A stretch of 64,000 bases of DNA from Lactobacillus iners DSM 13335 (lineage in GTDB: Bacteria; Bacillota; Bacilli; Lactobacillales; Lactobacillaceae): positions 41,951-105,950 of the forward strand of contig NZ_GG700804.1 in the NCBI RefSeq assembly GCF_000160875.1, given 5' to 3'. How positions within the stretch are numbered: the first letter of the stretch is position 1; each line of letters begins with the position of its first letter. Made by a program: the position numbers and the translations under genes. Positions 20,711 to 30,201 of this stretch are shown piece by piece. The notes under the pieces were generated by a model that was not told where the DNA came from, made no database searches, and was given only the letters and a program-made list of their open reading frames with translations.

Positions 20711-21865
20711 TCAATTCAAATGATTTATTTTAGCAAAATGTTGATAGATTCCATCAAAAATCTCAATAAACTGCTTTGCTTCTTCCAATGTATTCGTATC
20801 ATCAAAACTTAGTCTTACCGCTGATTCTGCAATATTATTATCTATTCGCATTGCTTGTAATGTTGAACTTTCTAAACTACTTCTTGAAGAACAAGCACTA
20901 GTAGTAGAAATATAAATATCATACTTTTCTAGAGTATGAACCAATGTTTCACCTCTAATTCCTTCTAAAGCAAAACATAAAATACTGGAAACAAAGTTAT
21001 CATTAATTGGCGAAAAGATATGAATACCAGGCTTATGACTCAAATAATTAATGATTTTTTCTTTTATTTGGTTCTCTCTTGCCACGTAATCTTTCTCATT
21101 AGCTAAATATAATCGCATTGCTTTAGCAGTAGCTGCAATGGCAGGTAAATTTTCTGTACCAGATCTCAAGCCACCTTCTTGGCCACCACCATCAATTAAA
21201 GGAACCAACATTTTTCCCTGTTTTTTATATAGTATTCCTACGCCCCGAGGAGCATGAAATTTATGAGCCGATAAACTCATCAAATCTACTCTAGAGGTAA
21301 AAACACGCGACCAAATTGCTTTTCCTAAAGCTTGCACATTATCTACATGAAATGTGATATTAGGATATTTTTCCAGAATTTTACTGATTTCTACTATTGG
21401 TTGAATAGCACCGATTTCATTATTAACACCCATAATCGAAACTAAAATAGTATCTGATCTAATACTATTTGCCAAATCTTTAGGATCAACCAAACCGTTA
21501 CTGTCAACTGGTAATACAGTGACATCAAATCCTTCGTTCTCCAACATGCGAATAGAATGAGATACTGCAGCATGTTCAACGCTACTAGTAATAATATGCT
21601 TACCAAATGCTTTTTTGGCAAGAGCAGTTCCTTTGATAGCCCAATTATCAGATTCACTACCACTAGCAGTAAAATATATTTCAGTTGAATTTACTCCCAA
21701 CAATTTGGCAATTTGGTTTCTAGATGCCTCAAGTAATTGATGTGAACGATCCCCAAATTTATGTAAACTAGAAGGATTGCCCCATATATCTTTAGTAACC
21801 TTTATATAGGTATCCAATGCCTCTGGATTGACCTGAGTAGTCGCACTATTATCAAAATAAATCAA
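20711..21865 (-). CDS. nifS: Cysteine desulfurase (NifS/IscS family)
   Basis: PLP enzyme that converts cysteine to alanine and passes sulfur to partners. The 384-residue product begins [11 protein letters not shown], carries the PLP lysine in [12 protein letters not shown] near residue 205 and the active cysteine in [12 protein letters not shown] near residue 327. It is immediately upstream of thiI, indicating a dedicated donor for tRNA thiolation. The gene is separated from ezrA by a terminator, so ezrA and nifS-thiI are probably distinct units. Confidence 0.95.
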   Translation of the reverse strand: MIYFDNSATTQVNPEALDTYIKVTKDIWGNPSSLHKFGDRSHQLLEASRNQIAKLLGVNSTEIYFTASGSESDNWAIKGTALAKKAFGKHIITSSVEHAAVSHSIRMLENEGFDVTVLPVDSNGLVDPKDLANSIRSDTILVSIMGVNNEIGAIQPIVEISKILEKYPNITFHVDNVQALGKAIWSRVFTSRVDLMSLSAHKFHAPRGVGILYKKQGKMLVPLIDGGGQEGGLRSGTENLPAIAATAKAMRLYLANEKDYVARENQIKEKIINYLSHKPGIHIFSPINDNFVSSILCFALEGIRGETLVHTLEKYDIYISTTSACSSRSSLESSTLQAMRIDNNIAESAVRLSFDDTNTLEEAKQFIEIFDGIYQHFAKINHLN

Positions 21866-21882
21866 ATATTATATACCTCTCT

Positions 21883-21907
21883 AAAAAAACGACCACATAG
21901 TGATCGT
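21883..21907 (-). terminator. Terminator after ezrA
   Basis: Minus strand ACGATCA/TGGTCGT (7 pairs including one G-U) with a CTATG loop, followed by seven T residues. Confidence 0.75.
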
Positions 21908-21965
21908 CAAATTAACTATACAATGAATATTAACTTAATTAATTAAATCCTGCAACAGCTAAAAA

Positions 21966-23669
21966 TTACTTTTTATAATAATCACTCTCAATTCGCTTAT
22001 ACGAACCTGGTTCAACTTTTTCAATGGCAGCAGCTAGAATATCCAACGCTTCTTTATATTCATACTTATTATTATATAAATCATATGCAACCTTATTAGC
22101 ATGAATAATATCATTACGATTAGCATATTTGTTAGAATATTGCATTGTCAGCTCTACTAAGTCAGCTGAATCTAAAATTTCCTTTGTGTCTTGCTCTAAG
22201 CGATCAATATCATTTTGAATTTGAATCAATTCATGTGATATTTCTTCAAGATTTATCCTAACTTGATCTAATTTATCAGCAGTTTTGGCAATTTCATTCA
22301 CAACTAAAGTATATAGTTGTAAAAAGCTGTCTGGTTTACCAGGTAGATTTCGTCGCTCCATTTTTCTATAAATAAGCGAGACATTCTGCTTAAATTTTTC
22401 AATAGAAGCATTAGCTATCTTTTCACCATCATATAAACCATCTACATCTTTAAAAATTTTATTTTCTCGTTCATCTGTCTTAATAATTTCATCTATTAAT
22501 TTGTGCCACTTTTGTTCTATGGAGGAATATACTACTCCTCCATCACTAACTTTTTGACAATCTACATCAAATTCAGAATTCAAATGCTGAATACGACTTG
22601 ATAATCCCCTAACTTCATCTAATTCTCCATGCGTTAATTCATAACTCTTATCAATATGTTCCAAATTTTTAATTAATTTCACGGAATTAGTAATAGTATG
22701 TGTTAGTGCCTTTACAATCTTAGCTTGATGCTGATCCACAAAAGCTTTGGCTTTATACTCTTTTGTTAAAATATCATAGCATTTATCAATGGTTTCTTTA
22801 ATGCTATGATTCTTACTATCTGCATCCTTTAATTTTAACTGTGATACTAACTTTTTGCTTTCTTCAATCGAATTTCTTAATTGCTTGACAGTTGAGCAAA
22901 TATCAATTTCAACAATACTAAATTTATTTTTAAGCATACTTTTGTATGTAGTACTAATTTCAGTCAATTGTTCTGGAAAAATATCTAACAATTCAGAACT
23001 TGTTTTCTTTACTAATGGTAATTCATCCTCTAGTTTAGTTATTGCACTTCTAATTTTTTGTAAAACACGTTTTGCTTCAACGTGATCACCTTGAATTGTT
23101 AAATTCTTAACTGATTCAAATTGGCATCCTATAGCATGCAACTCATCTTCTAAAGCTTCCAAAGCCAAGCTATAATCATATGAAGTTGATAAAATATATT
23201 TTCGTTTATCATCATATTGCTTTTTTAAAGCATCTAATTGTAATTTATTATCTCGGGTAAATTTTAACAATTCCATAAACCCTTTTTGCAAAGCTAAAAC
23301 TTGTGTACCAATTTCCTGTACTTTTGGTTTTACTTGCTTAACAATTTCATAAGCCGTATATAATTTATAGCTTTCATTAGCAGCTGCAGCATTATTTAAT
23401 AACTCCAAGCTTTTGGTAACATCTTCAGAAAATATGCGATTATAATTCTTTCTATCTTTGCTAAATCTCTCCAGACTTGCTCCGGCTAAATCCATCTTAT
23501 CTAATCGATCAATATCTTCAGCAATTAAAGGATCATCTAACTTAGCTAAATCATCATGCAAAGAAGATATAACATTCTTAAGATACTTATTAATTATAAT
23601 AGCACCTAATAAAACTGCCATTAATAAAACAACTAAAAAAACAATCAAAATAGTTTGCTTGGCTGACAT
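21966..23669 (-). CDS. ezrA: Septation ring formation regulator EzrA
   Basis: Membrane-anchored negative regulator of Z-ring assembly that also connects division and elongation. From the ATG at 23669 (MSAKQTILIV), which follows a GGGGG ribosome site, the product is 567 residues: one N-terminal membrane span (about residues 5-24) and then long spectrin-like coiled-coil repeats to the C terminus, the EzrA architecture. An upstream in-frame start at 23696 would put charged residues before the anchor and lacks a ribosome site. It is divergent from rpsD. Confidence 0.93.
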   Translation of the reverse strand: MSAKQTILIVFLVVLLMAVLLGAIIINKYLKNVISSLHDDLAKLDDPLIAEDIDRLDKMDLAGASLERFSKDRKNYNRIFSEDVTKSLELLNNAAAANESYKLYTAYEIVKQVKPKVQEIGTQVLALQKGFMELLKFTRDNKLQLDALKKQYDDKRKYILSTSYDYSLALEALEDELHAIGCQFESVKNLTIQGDHVEAKRVLQKIRSAITKLEDELPLVKKTSSELLDIFPEQLTEISTTYKSMLKNKFSIVEIDICSTVKQLRNSIEESKKLVSQLKLKDADSKNHSIKETIDKCYDILTKEYKAKAFVDQHQAKIVKALTHTITNSVKLIKNLEHIDKSYELTHGELDEVRGLSSRIQHLNSEFDVDCQKVSDGGVVYSSIEQKWHKLIDEIIKTDERENKIFKDVDGLYDGEKIANASIEKFKQNVSLIYRKMERRNLPGKPDSFLQLYTLVVNEIAKTADKLDQVRINLEEISHELIQIQNDIDRLEQDTKEILDSADLVELTMQYSNKYANRNDIIHANKVAYDLYNNKYEYKEALDILAAAIEKVEPGSYKRIESDYYKK

Positions 23670-23744
23670 ATGATTTCCCCCGTCTTCTGTCATCAATTAT
23701 AGCAAAACAAATGCAAATAAACAGCAAAAAGAGCCCTATAATAC

Positions 23745-23773
23745 TTGATTTTTTAAAAAATTATCCGTATAAT
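23745..23773 (+). promoter_or_regulatory. Sigma-A promoter of rpsD
   Basis: TTGATT (23745-23750) and consensus TATAAT (23768-23773) with a 17-base spacer. Confidence 0.82.
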
Positions 23774-23779
23774 GTGCTT

Positions 23780-23940
23780 TGTGTAAAATATTGCAGCAAT
23801 AAGCGACAAGAACGTCAACATCTTAGGGCGTTTAGTGAATCGGTAACCCGTGCTGCACTGGGTGAAAATTCAACTTAAGATGCACGAATGTTGAGCTTAT
23901 TCTTATATTTTACTCCAGAAATTATTTTATGTTTTTATGG
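23780..23940 (+). promoter_or_regulatory. Structured rpsD (S4) autoregulatory leader
   Basis: About 160 bases of leader separate the promoter from rpsD. Strong pairings can be seen: AATAAGC with GCTTATT closes the domain, TCAACATCTTA pairs with TAAGATG and TGTTGA in a two-part helix, and ACCC pairs with GGGT around TGCTGCACT. In Firmicutes ribosomal protein S4 represses its own monocistronic gene by binding a structured leader. I infer the same here; no terminator is visible inside the leader, so control would be at translation. Confidence 0.65.
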
Positions 23941-23951
23941 AGGATATTTTT

Positions 23952-24563
23952 ATGTCAAGATATACTGGCCCAAGTTGGAAACGTTCAAGACGTTTGGGAA
24001 TTTCACTTTCAGGAACTGGTAAAGAAATTAGTCGTCGTAACTACGCACCTGGCGATCACGGTCCTGGTAATCGTACTAAAGTTTCCGAATATGGTGAACA
24101 ATTAAAGGAAAAGCAAAAATTACGTTGGATGTTTGGTTTGAATGAACGTCAATTCCGTAATTTGTTTGTCCTTGCAGGTAAAATTCGCGAGGGTAAGCAC
24201 GGTGTTAACTTCATGATTATGCTTGAAAAGCGTCTTGACAATGTAGTTTACCGTTTAGGTTTAGCAACTACTAGAGAACAAGCAAGACAATTGGTAAACC
24301 ATGGTCACATATTAGTTGATGGTAAACGTGTTGATATTCCTTCTTTCCAAGTTAAAGTTGGTCAAGAAATTAGCTTAAAAGAAAAATCAAAGAACTTACA
24401 ACAAGTTAAAGATGCACTTGAAGCTACAGTTTCACGTCCTGCCTTTGTAACATTTGATGAAAGCAAAATGACTGGTTCATTAGTTCGTCTTCCTGAACGT
24501 GACGAAATGGAACCTGAAATTGATGAATCACTTGTCGTTGAATGGTACAATAAGAAACTTTAA
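23952..24563 (+). CDS. rpsD: 30S ribosomal protein S4
   Basis: Primary 16S rRNA-binding protein that nucleates assembly of the 30S body and, in Bacillus, represses its own synthesis. From the ATG at 23952 ([16 protein letters not shown]), after GGAGGA, the product is 203 residues, the usual Gram-positive length. The S4 RNA-binding domain is recognisable at about residues 92-150 ([11 protein letters not shown], then [17 protein letters not shown]). It is monocistronic, with its own promoter, leader and terminator. Confidence 0.97.
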   Translation: MSRYTGPSWKRSRRLGISLSGTGKEISRRNYAPGDHGPGNRTKVSEYGEQLKEKQKLRWMFGLNERQFRNLFVLAGKIREGKHGVNFMIMLEKRLDNVVYRLGLATTREQARQLVNHGHILVDGKRVDIPSFQVKVGQEISLKEKSKNLQQVKDALEATVSRPAFVTFDESKMTGSLVRLPERDEMEPEIDESLVVEWYNKKL

Positions 24564-24575
24564 TATTCAGTTAAG

Positions 24576-24604
24576 AATCTTTCCTTTATGGAAAGATTTT
24601 TTTA
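24576..24604 (+). terminator. Terminator of rpsD
   Basis: Nine-base stem AATCTTTCC/GGAAAGATT with a five-base loop and an eight-base T-run. Confidence 0.88.
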
Positions 24605-24637
24605 TTATGAAATATATCATTGAGGATGTACAAAAAA

Positions 24638-25945
24638 ATGCAACCATTAGCATATAGAATGCGACCACATAGTTTAACTGATGTTGTTGGTCAGCAACAT
24701 CTAATTGGTCCAGGAAAAATCATCACTAGAATGGTAGAAGCCAAATTATTATCTTCTATGATTCTTTATGGTCAACCAGGAATTGGCAAAACTAGCATTG
24801 CTACAGCTATTGCTGGTGCAACTAAGTATGCATTTAGAAAATTAAATGCAGCTACAGATTCAAAAAAAGATTTACAAATTGTTGCCGAAGAAGGCAAAAT
24901 GAGTGGTACTGTTATTCTATTATTAGATGAGATACAGCGATTGGATAAAAGTAAACAAGATTTTTTATTACCCCTGTTGGAATCCGGGCAGATTATTTTA
25001 ATCGGTGCTACTACTGAAAATCCATATATTGCTATCTCACCTGCTATTAGATCACGTTGTCAGATTTTTGAACTAAAACCACTTCAATCAGAAGATATTT
25101 CTAAGGCTATTGATCATGCTTTACTTGATCCAATTAATGGATTAGGCAAAGAAAATGTTACTTTAACGCCAGAAGCTAGAAATATTTTAATTCAAAAAGG
25201 AAATGGCGACTTGCGATCAACCCTTAATGCCTTAGAACTAGCTGTATTATCAACCAAACAAGAATTAATGCAGACAAATCAATATCACAATAAATTGACT
25301 ATTTCTGAAAGTGAGATGCTGAATTCTGTACAATTCAAATCATACAATTTTGACAGTAATGGTGATAGTCACTACAATCTCCTTTCTGCATTTCAGAAAT
25401 CAATCCGCGGATCAGATACTGATGCTGCACTTTTCTATTTAGCCGAACTATGTCTAGCTGGAGATTTAAAGTCAATTTGCCGAAGATTATTAGTAACTGC
25501 ATACGAAGATATTGGTCTAGCCAATCCTGCTGCATGTAGTCGTACTACCTTGGCTGTACAAGCAGCTGAAGCTGTAGGTTTACCAGAAGCAAAAATTATT
25601 TTAGCAAATAGTATTATCGAATTATGTACTTCACCTAAAAGTAACAGTGCTTACTTAGCCATTAATCAAGCAATTGATTTAGTTGCTAATACAAAGGATA
25701 TTGATATTCCATTATCCCTAAAAGATGCACATTTTAAAGGAGCCGCTAAACTAAAACATGGTCAAGGTTATAAATATCCGCATGATTTTAATAAAGATTG
25801 GATAGCACAACAATATTTACCTGATCAACTAATTAATACTATTCTTTTTAAACCTAAAGGTAATTCTAAATTTGAAGAAGCAATTAAAGCTCAATATTTA
25901 AAATTAAAGGATTTACAAACTAAAAATTTAAATAAAAGTAACTAA
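24638..25945 (+). CDS. rarA: Replication-associated recombination AAA+ ATPase RarA (MgsA)
   Basis: Clamp-loader-like AAA+ ATPase acting at stalled replication forks. The Walker A motif is GQPGIGKTS (near residue 46) and Walker B LLLDEIQR (near 98), with sensor-1 segment IGATTENP, and the C-terminal MgsA helical domain follows. I choose the ATG at 24638 (MQPLAYRMRP, 435 residues) because family members begin this way and GAGG is 12 bases upstream; the in-frame TTG at 24620 would sit inside the ribosome site. The probable 6S RNA gene follows directly. Confidence 0.93.
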   Translation: MQPLAYRMRPHSLTDVVGQQHLIGPGKIITRMVEAKLLSSMILYGQPGIGKTSIATAIAGATKYAFRKLNAATDSKKDLQIVAEEGKMSGTVILLLDEIQRLDKSKQDFLLPLLESGQIILIGATTENPYIAISPAIRSRCQIFELKPLQSEDISKAIDHALLDPINGLGKENVTLTPEARNILIQKGNGDLRSTLNALELAVLSTKQELMQTNQYHNKLTISESEMLNSVQFKSYNFDSNGDSHYNLLSAFQKSIRGSDTDAALFYLAELCLAGDLKSICRRLLVTAYEDIGLANPAACSRTTLAVQAAEAVGLPEAKIILANSIIELCTSPKSNSAYLAINQAIDLVANTKDIDIPLSLKDAHFKGAAKLKHGQGYKYPHDFNKDWIAQQYLPDQLINTILFKPKGNSKFEEAIKAQYLKLKDLQTKNLNKSN

Positions 25946-25946
25946 A

Positions 25947-25974
25947 TTGACTTATTGTTAATTTTTGATAAAAT
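25947..25974 (+). promoter_or_regulatory. Promoter of the 6S-like RNA
   Basis: TTGACT (25947-25952) and an extended -10 TGATAAAAT (TAAAAT at 25969-25974), spacer 16 bases. It begins just after the rarA stop and predicts a start near 25981. Confidence 0.7.
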
Positions 25975-25980
25975 ATAATT

Positions 25981-26166
25981 GATCTAAGTAATCAAGTATT
26001 AATTAAGAGTTGACCGATCAACCAATTGACGTTAGATTCTACGAATAACTACTAAATCGGAATACCTAATTTTTAGGAATCCATATTTACGGCGACGTAG
26101 GATCAATTTTTGAACACTTTCGGGTTCAACGACGTTATTTATGCTTGATGCTTAGATTTTTTTATA
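25981..26166 (+). ncRNA. ssrS: Probable 6S RNA (Lacto-usp-type RNA)
   Basis: A 254-base gap between rarA and the next gene contains a free-standing RNA of about 185 bases. It has its own promoter and ends in a T-run. The ends pair: ATCTAAG with CTTAGAT and ATCAAG with CTTGAT form the closing stem. Further in, CTACG pairs with CGTAG as part of a long rod, capped by the hairpin CCTAATTTTTAGG; a side hairpin, GAAC-ACTTTCGG-GTTC, is also present. One long hairpin of this size with internal bubbles is the 6S RNA architecture. A conserved RNA, Lacto-usp, is known at this position upstream of usp genes in lactic acid bacteria. RNA polymerase sequestration is inferred. Confidence 0.72.
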
Positions 26167-26199
26167 GTTATATATAATAATTTTTAAAAGGATAATTTA

Positions 26200-26484
26200 A
26201 TGTCTATTTTACAATTGATAATCTTACTATTTATTATGCTGATATTATTAGTCGCTTATTTTTTATATAAGTGTCAATTACAGAATACATTTCTTATTTA
26301 TAATATTAAAGATAACAATAATTTAAGAAATTTATTCAAATGTACAAGCCTAATTTTAGTCTTCGTAGCAATTTTAGGTTTAATTATTTTATTCAGTTTT
26401 GATAAATACTATAACTTGATAACATTATTTTTAGCCAGTGTTGTCTTAGTACTATTTTCACTGATGCTAAATATTTTAAAATAA
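26200..26484 (+). CDS. Small hydrophobic protein of unknown function
   Basis: A 94-residue product with three predicted membrane spans (about residues 2-24, 46-65 and 70-93) and a polar cytoplasmic or external loop between the first and second. AAAGGA lies upstream of the ATG. I do not recognise the family. It sits between the 6S-like RNA, whose T-run ends about 30 bases before, and the universal stress protein, and probably shares a transcript with the latter, since only 57 bases separate them and no terminator is visible. Confidence 0.6.
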   Translation: MSILQLIILLFIMLILLVAYFLYKCQLQNTFLIYNIKDNNNLRNLFKCTSLILVFVAILGLIILFSFDKYYNLITLFLASVVLVLFSLMLNILK

Positions 26485-26541
26485 ATATTTATATATAAAG
26501 GTTATATGTTTTGGAGTAAAATATTATTGAGGTGATTGCTA

Positions 26542-27015
26542 ATGTCAAAACAATACAAAAATATTCAAATTGCAATTGATGGATCTAAAGAAGCAGATGT
26601 TGCATTCAAAAGTGCTGTTGAAATTGCAATTTTGAACGATGCTAATTTAGAAATATTGCATGTAGTTGATACAAGAGCATTTCAAGATGTATCAAGCTTT
26701 GATTCCGAAATGGTAGAACAAGTTTCCAATGATGCTAAAACAAAAATCGAAGATTATTATCAACGAGCACTTGATGCTGGTTTAAAACATGTTCATTATT
26801 CTATTGAATATGGTTCTCCAAAAAATATTATTGCACATGAATTTCCAAATGAGCATAATATTGATTTGATTGTCATTGGTGCTACTGGTTTAAATGTTAT
26901 TGAGCGATTACTTATCGGTAGTGTAACTGAATATGTGACTCGCACTGCAGTTTGTGACGTCTTAGTTATTCGCCAACAATTAGCTCAAAAACAAGATATC
27001 AAAAATAATAAATAA
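26542..27015 (+). CDS. Universal stress protein UspA family
   Basis: Cytoplasmic nucleotide-binding stress protein. From the ATG at 26542 (MSKQYKNIQIAIDGS), seven bases after GAGGTGA, the product is 157 residues. The alpha/beta fold is evident: N-terminal IAIDGSKEADVAF, central LEILHVVD, and the ATP-binding motif GATGLNVIERLLIGSVTEYV (G-2x-G-9x-G-S type) near residues 115-134. An in-frame TTG two codons upstream lies just inside the ribosome site. It is followed by a strong terminator shared with rodA. Confidence 0.93.
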   Translation: MSKQYKNIQIAIDGSKEADVAFKSAVEIAILNDANLEILHVVDTRAFQDVSSFDSEMVEQVSNDAKTKIEDYYQRALDAGLKHVHYSIEYGSPKNIIAHEFPNEHNIDLIVIGATGLNVIERLLIGSVTEYVTRTAVCDVLVIRQQLAQKQDIKNNK

Positions 27016-27028
27016 TTTTTCTAATAAA

Positions 27029-27066
27029 AATACACTTAATCGTTGCAAGGTTAAGTGTATTTTTTT
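27029..27066. terminator. Bidirectional terminator between usp and rodA
   Basis: Eleven-base stem AATACACTTAA/TTAAGTGTATT with a loop of about 11 bases and a T-run; the genes on either side converge on it. Confidence 0.88.
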
Positions 27067-27084
27067 GCTATTCTGATGTAATTT

Positions 27085-28278
27085 TTAAAAATCTTTTACT
27101 CTACTAAAAATATAATCTTTATGGTGCCATTTCATTGATAAAATCAAACCTACTCCAATCATATTTCCAATCAAAGCAGACCCACCTTGTGATACAAAAG
27201 GTAATGGAATACCAGTAAGTGGCAATAAATCAATTCCCATTCCAATATTTTCAAAAACATGGAAAAGTATCATCATAATAATCCCAGTTGAAATATATGA
27301 ATAAAATGTATTTTTTGTTTCAAAGGTAATCCTAACCATCTTAAAGATTAAATAACCATATAAAACTATTAAGGCACACGAACCTACGAATCCAAAAGTT
27401 TCACCAATTACCGAAAAAATCATATCTGATGTTCTAACAGGCACATATACATTTATTTTACCAAAACCTTGACCAAAAATTTGCCCTGAGCCAATTGCTT
27501 TCATACTCAACCATAATTGATATGCACCTTTAGACGTATCACCAAAGGGATTAAGCCATGAATTTATTCTTTCAAATTGATACGCTCTAAAATTAAAATG
27601 GCCTAATATTACCTGACCTCCTGGCGTAGTAACCAATAATATAGCAACAGCTCCTAATAAAAAAGCTACACCATACACAGGAAATATAATTTTCCAGGTT
27701 ATGCCAGATACTAAAATAACTCCACCCACAATAGCTATAAAAACTAGCATGGTACCAAAGTCATTTTGTAATTTTAACAATATCGCAACTGGCAAAAGAT
27801 ATGCCATAATTTTACCGATTAGTTGCCAATCTGATTTAATTTGATGCTCAAATCGTAAATTATGCTGATTAACTACACGAGCTAGCATTAAGATGAATGC
27901 TGGTTTCATAACTTCTGAAGGTTGAAATGTTAAAGGCCCTAGTTTAAACCAACTCTTGGCACCAGTTTCATTAAAGGTACTGCGATTATATAAAAATAAG
28001 ACCGCAATTAATAAAATAATTCCTGTAGCATATGCATAGGGGGCTAATTTAAATAATTGCTCAGAATCAAATCGCATAATAAAAATAACAATAGCAATGG
28101 ATACTACATACCACAAGCCTTGCACAGCTACAATATACTTTGGTCTACCCAAATTAGGATCATTACTAGCTGCCACCCAGATAGCATACAAACTGATTAA
28201 AGCTAATGTAAAAACAGATAGCACAATACCCCAAGCTACTCTATCAAACCAGTCGGATTTGTTTTCTACTTTTGCCAT
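27085..28278 (-). CDS. rodA: SEDS-family peptidoglycan polymerase RodA
   Basis: Lipid II glycosyltransferase of the FtsW/RodA/SpoVE family, polymerising lateral-wall glycan in the elongasome. The 397-residue product has about ten membrane spans and family motifs PSEVMKPAF (about residue 115), NDFGTMLVF and the C-terminal GIPLPFVSQGGSAL. The call of RodA over FtsW rests on context: it shares the run with mbl (an MreB paralogue), yidD and DUF2969. A separate FtsW would be expected elsewhere. Confidence 0.87.
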   Translation of the reverse strand: MAKVENKSDWFDRVAWGIVLSVFTLALISLYAIWVAASNDPNLGRPKYIVAVQGLWYVVSIAIVIFIMRFDSEQLFKLAPYAYATGIILLIAVLFLYNRSTFNETGAKSWFKLGPLTFQPSEVMKPAFILMLARVVNQHNLRFEHQIKSDWQLIGKIMAYLLPVAILLKLQNDFGTMLVFIAIVGGVILVSGITWKIIFPVYGVAFLLGAVAILLVTTPGGQVILGHFNFRAYQFERINSWLNPFGDTSKGAYQLWLSMKAIGSGQIFGQGFGKINVYVPVRTSDMIFSVIGETFGFVGSCALIVLYGYLIFKMVRITFETKNTFYSYISTGIIMMILFHVFENIGMGIDLLPLTGIPLPFVSQGGSALIGNMIGVGLILSMKWHHKDYIFSRVKDF

Positions 28279-28294
28279 TACCTATCACCACTTT

Positions 28295-28522
28295 TTACTT
28301 TTCGTGAAGTGTAAAATATGATAACAATTCATTAATCGCACTTTCTAAAGTCTTAGAATATATACTATATCCAGACTTAGCAGTAATAGCATGATATCGA
28401 TCATTATCTTTTTCAATTATACCTACACTCTTTTTACCTGGAATAATAACCTCCCAAGTTGGAACAGAAGCATTTTTCTGTTCGTTAACTTCTATTTCAA
28501 TATTTTCTAGCTTTTTTGACAT
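28295..28522 (-). CDS. DUF2969 family protein
   Basis: A 75-residue soluble protein from the ATG at 28522 (MSKKLENIEI), which has AGGAGA eight bases upstream; an upstream in-frame start at 28558 would add 12 untypical residues. It matches the DUF2969 type found in lactobacilli between yidD and rodA. Composition suggests a small mixed alpha/beta domain with no obvious motif. Function is unknown; the steady linkage to rodA and mbl hints at a role tied to envelope growth. Confidence 0.8.
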   Translation of the reverse strand: MSKKLENIEIEVNEQKNASVPTWEVIIPGKKSVGIIEKDNDRYHAITAKSGYSIYSKTLESAINELLSYFTLHEK

Positions 28523-28535
28523 ACTATCTCCTAAT

Positions 28536-28895
28536 TTATTTATAAAATTTTTTGGCAATTATTGGATCCATATATTTCTCAGGATGCGGATTTCTGCGGA
28601 TAGTAAAAAAATCTGGCACAGGATCTACACCACCACGGACGAACGGATTACATCTAATGATACGTGCAACGCCCATAATAATTCCTAAAATACACCCATG
28701 TTTAGATATAGCAGTAATCATATATTTAGAACATGTCGGATAATATCTACATGTAGGTGGAAATAATGGTGATATACACTTTTGATAAATAATCACCATA
28801 TTAATAAGTAATTTTTTCATTAATTTAAAAATTGAAATAAATGTATCCATGAAAAAAGTAAGGACACAACAATTTGAATCAAAAATAGGTTTCAT
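28536..28895 (-). CDS. yidD: Membrane protein insertion efficiency factor YidD
   Basis: Small membrane-associated protein implicated in YidC-dependent insertion. The diagnostic cysteine-rich core [10 protein letters not shown], preceded by ISPLFPPT, is present, with the CNPF motif downstream. The family-typical start is MKKLLINM at 28820 (94 residues), but no ribosome site precedes it. The ATG at 28895 lies one base after the mbl stop and could be reached by translational coupling, adding a 25-residue extension. I give the longer frame and regard the start as undecided. Confidence 0.85.
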   Translation of the reverse strand: MKPIFDSNCCVLTFFMDTFISIFKLMKKLLINMVIIYQKCISPLFPPTCRYYPTCSKYMITAISKHGCILGIIMGVARIIRCNPFVRGGVDPVPDFFTIRRNPHPEKYMDPIIAKKFYK

Positions 28896-28896
28896 C

Positions 28897-29886
28897 CTAT
28901 TTTTTGGAATGTTCCTGAATATTTTTTAGCAAAATACCTGTTCCATTAGCAACAGCTTCCAAAGGATTATCTGCCACTAACACTGGAACTTGTAAATAAT
29001 AAGTGATCAACTTATCAATATTAGTCAACAAGGCACCACCACCAGTTAGCATAATACCTCGGTCAATAATATCAGCCGATAACTCTGGCGGAGTTTTTTC
29101 TAATACTTCTTTGGTTGCTGCCACAATGGACATCAATCCATCTTCTAATGATGATTGAATTTCCGTTGCTGAAACTACTGTCTGCTTTGGCAAGCCATCT
29201 ATAATATCTCTACCTCTTACTGAAATAACTTTCTCTGGATCAGCATCAAAAGCCGTACCGATTTGAATTTTTATTTGTTCAGCAGTACACTGTCCTATCA
29301 ACAAATTCTTATTATTTTTAATATAATTAATAACAGCTTGGTTCATTTTATCACCAGCCCAGCGAAGTGAGCGAGAAGTTACAACTTCACCCATTGACAA
29401 AACGGCAATGTCAGTAGTTCCACCACCAATATCAATTACCATATTTCCCTGCGGTTTAAAAATATCCAAACCAGCACCAACTGCAGCTACTTTCGGTTCA
29501 AAGTCTAAGTAAACTCTTCCTCCACCTGATTTTTCTGCAGCTTGAATAATAGCCTTTTGTTCTATCGATGTAACACCTGTCGGAGCACAAATTAATATAT
29601 TAGGTTTAGACATAAAACCTTTTACATTTAACTTATTGATAAAATAACTTAACATTGCTTCAGTAATATCAAAGTCCGCAATCACACCATTTTTTAAAGG
29701 ACGAATTACTCTGATATTACCAGGAGTACGACCTACCATTTTATAAGCTTCTGTGCCTACAGCAACTACTTTATTTGAATTAGTATCAACAGCAACTACA
29801 GATGGTTCATTTAAAACGATGCCTTTACCTGCAATATTTATCAAAACATTAGCTGTACCTAAATCAATTCCTATGTCTTTTGCCAC
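28897..29886 (-). CDS. mbl: MreB-like actin homologue (Mbl)
   Basis: Second MreB-family actin in the window, 329 residues with a GTG start after TGGAGGT. Motifs are [15 protein letters not shown] at the N terminus, [12 protein letters not shown] near residue 155 and the LTGGGALL loop near residue 284. It lacks the FGLGSKN membrane-binding start of the mreB product. The gene is immediately followed by yidD, DUF2969 and rodA, a lateral-wall group, so it most likely acts with RodA. Assignment to Mbl rather than a generic MreB is by context. Confidence 0.9.
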   Translation of the reverse strand: MAKDIGIDLGTANVLINIAGKGIVLNEPSVVAVDTNSNKVVAVGTEAYKMVGRTPGNIRVIRPLKNGVIADFDITEAMLSYFINKLNVKGFMSKPNILICAPTGVTSIEQKAIIQAAEKSGGGRVYLDFEPKVAAVGAGLDIFKPQGNMVIDIGGGTTDIAVLSMGEVVTSRSLRWAGDKMNQAVINYIKNNKNLLIGQCTAEQIKIQIGTAFDADPEKVISVRGRDIIDGLPKQTVVSATEIQSSLEDGLMSIVAATKEVLEKTPPELSADIIDRGIMLTGGGALLTNIDKLITYYLQVPVLVADNPLEAVANGTGILLKNIQEHSKK

Positions 29887-29951
29887 TACAATACCTCCAG
29901 TAATTAATCACTAAAAATTGTATCACAAAAATATATTTTATTTAATAGGTA

Positions 29952-30185
29952 TTAAATAAATAACCATTTCAGTAACATTGAATAATACATTAAATTAATT
30001 AAAAATTGTCCAACTAAATAACCTAATGAAATGGCAATAAAAATCAATAAGATTTTAACTTCATTAGTCTTCCCTTTACGGATAAATTTTTCCAATGCAA
30101 GACATTTAACAACCTTAAAGGAATAAGCAATTGTCACGAGATATGTAATAATTCTTATTAAAGCACCTATACCTAAATCTTTCAT
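29952..30185 (-). CDS. DUF1146 family membrane protein
   Basis: A 77-residue protein with two spans (about residues 7-26 and 44-75) from the ATG at 30185 (MKDLGIGAL), preceded by AAGGAG. The DUF1146 family (YwzB-like) regularly follows atpC in Firmicutes, as here. An apparent TTG start 18 bases further upstream lies within the ribosome site and is discarded. The terminator of the atp operon lies immediately upstream of its ribosome site, so expression may depend on readthrough. Function unknown. Confidence 0.8.
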   Translation of the reverse strand: MKDLGIGALIRIITYLVTIAYSFKVVKCLALEKFIRKGKTNEVKILLIFIAISLGYLVGQFLINLMYYSMLLKWLFI

Positions 30186-30201
30186 CTTTTTCTCCTTAAA
30201 C

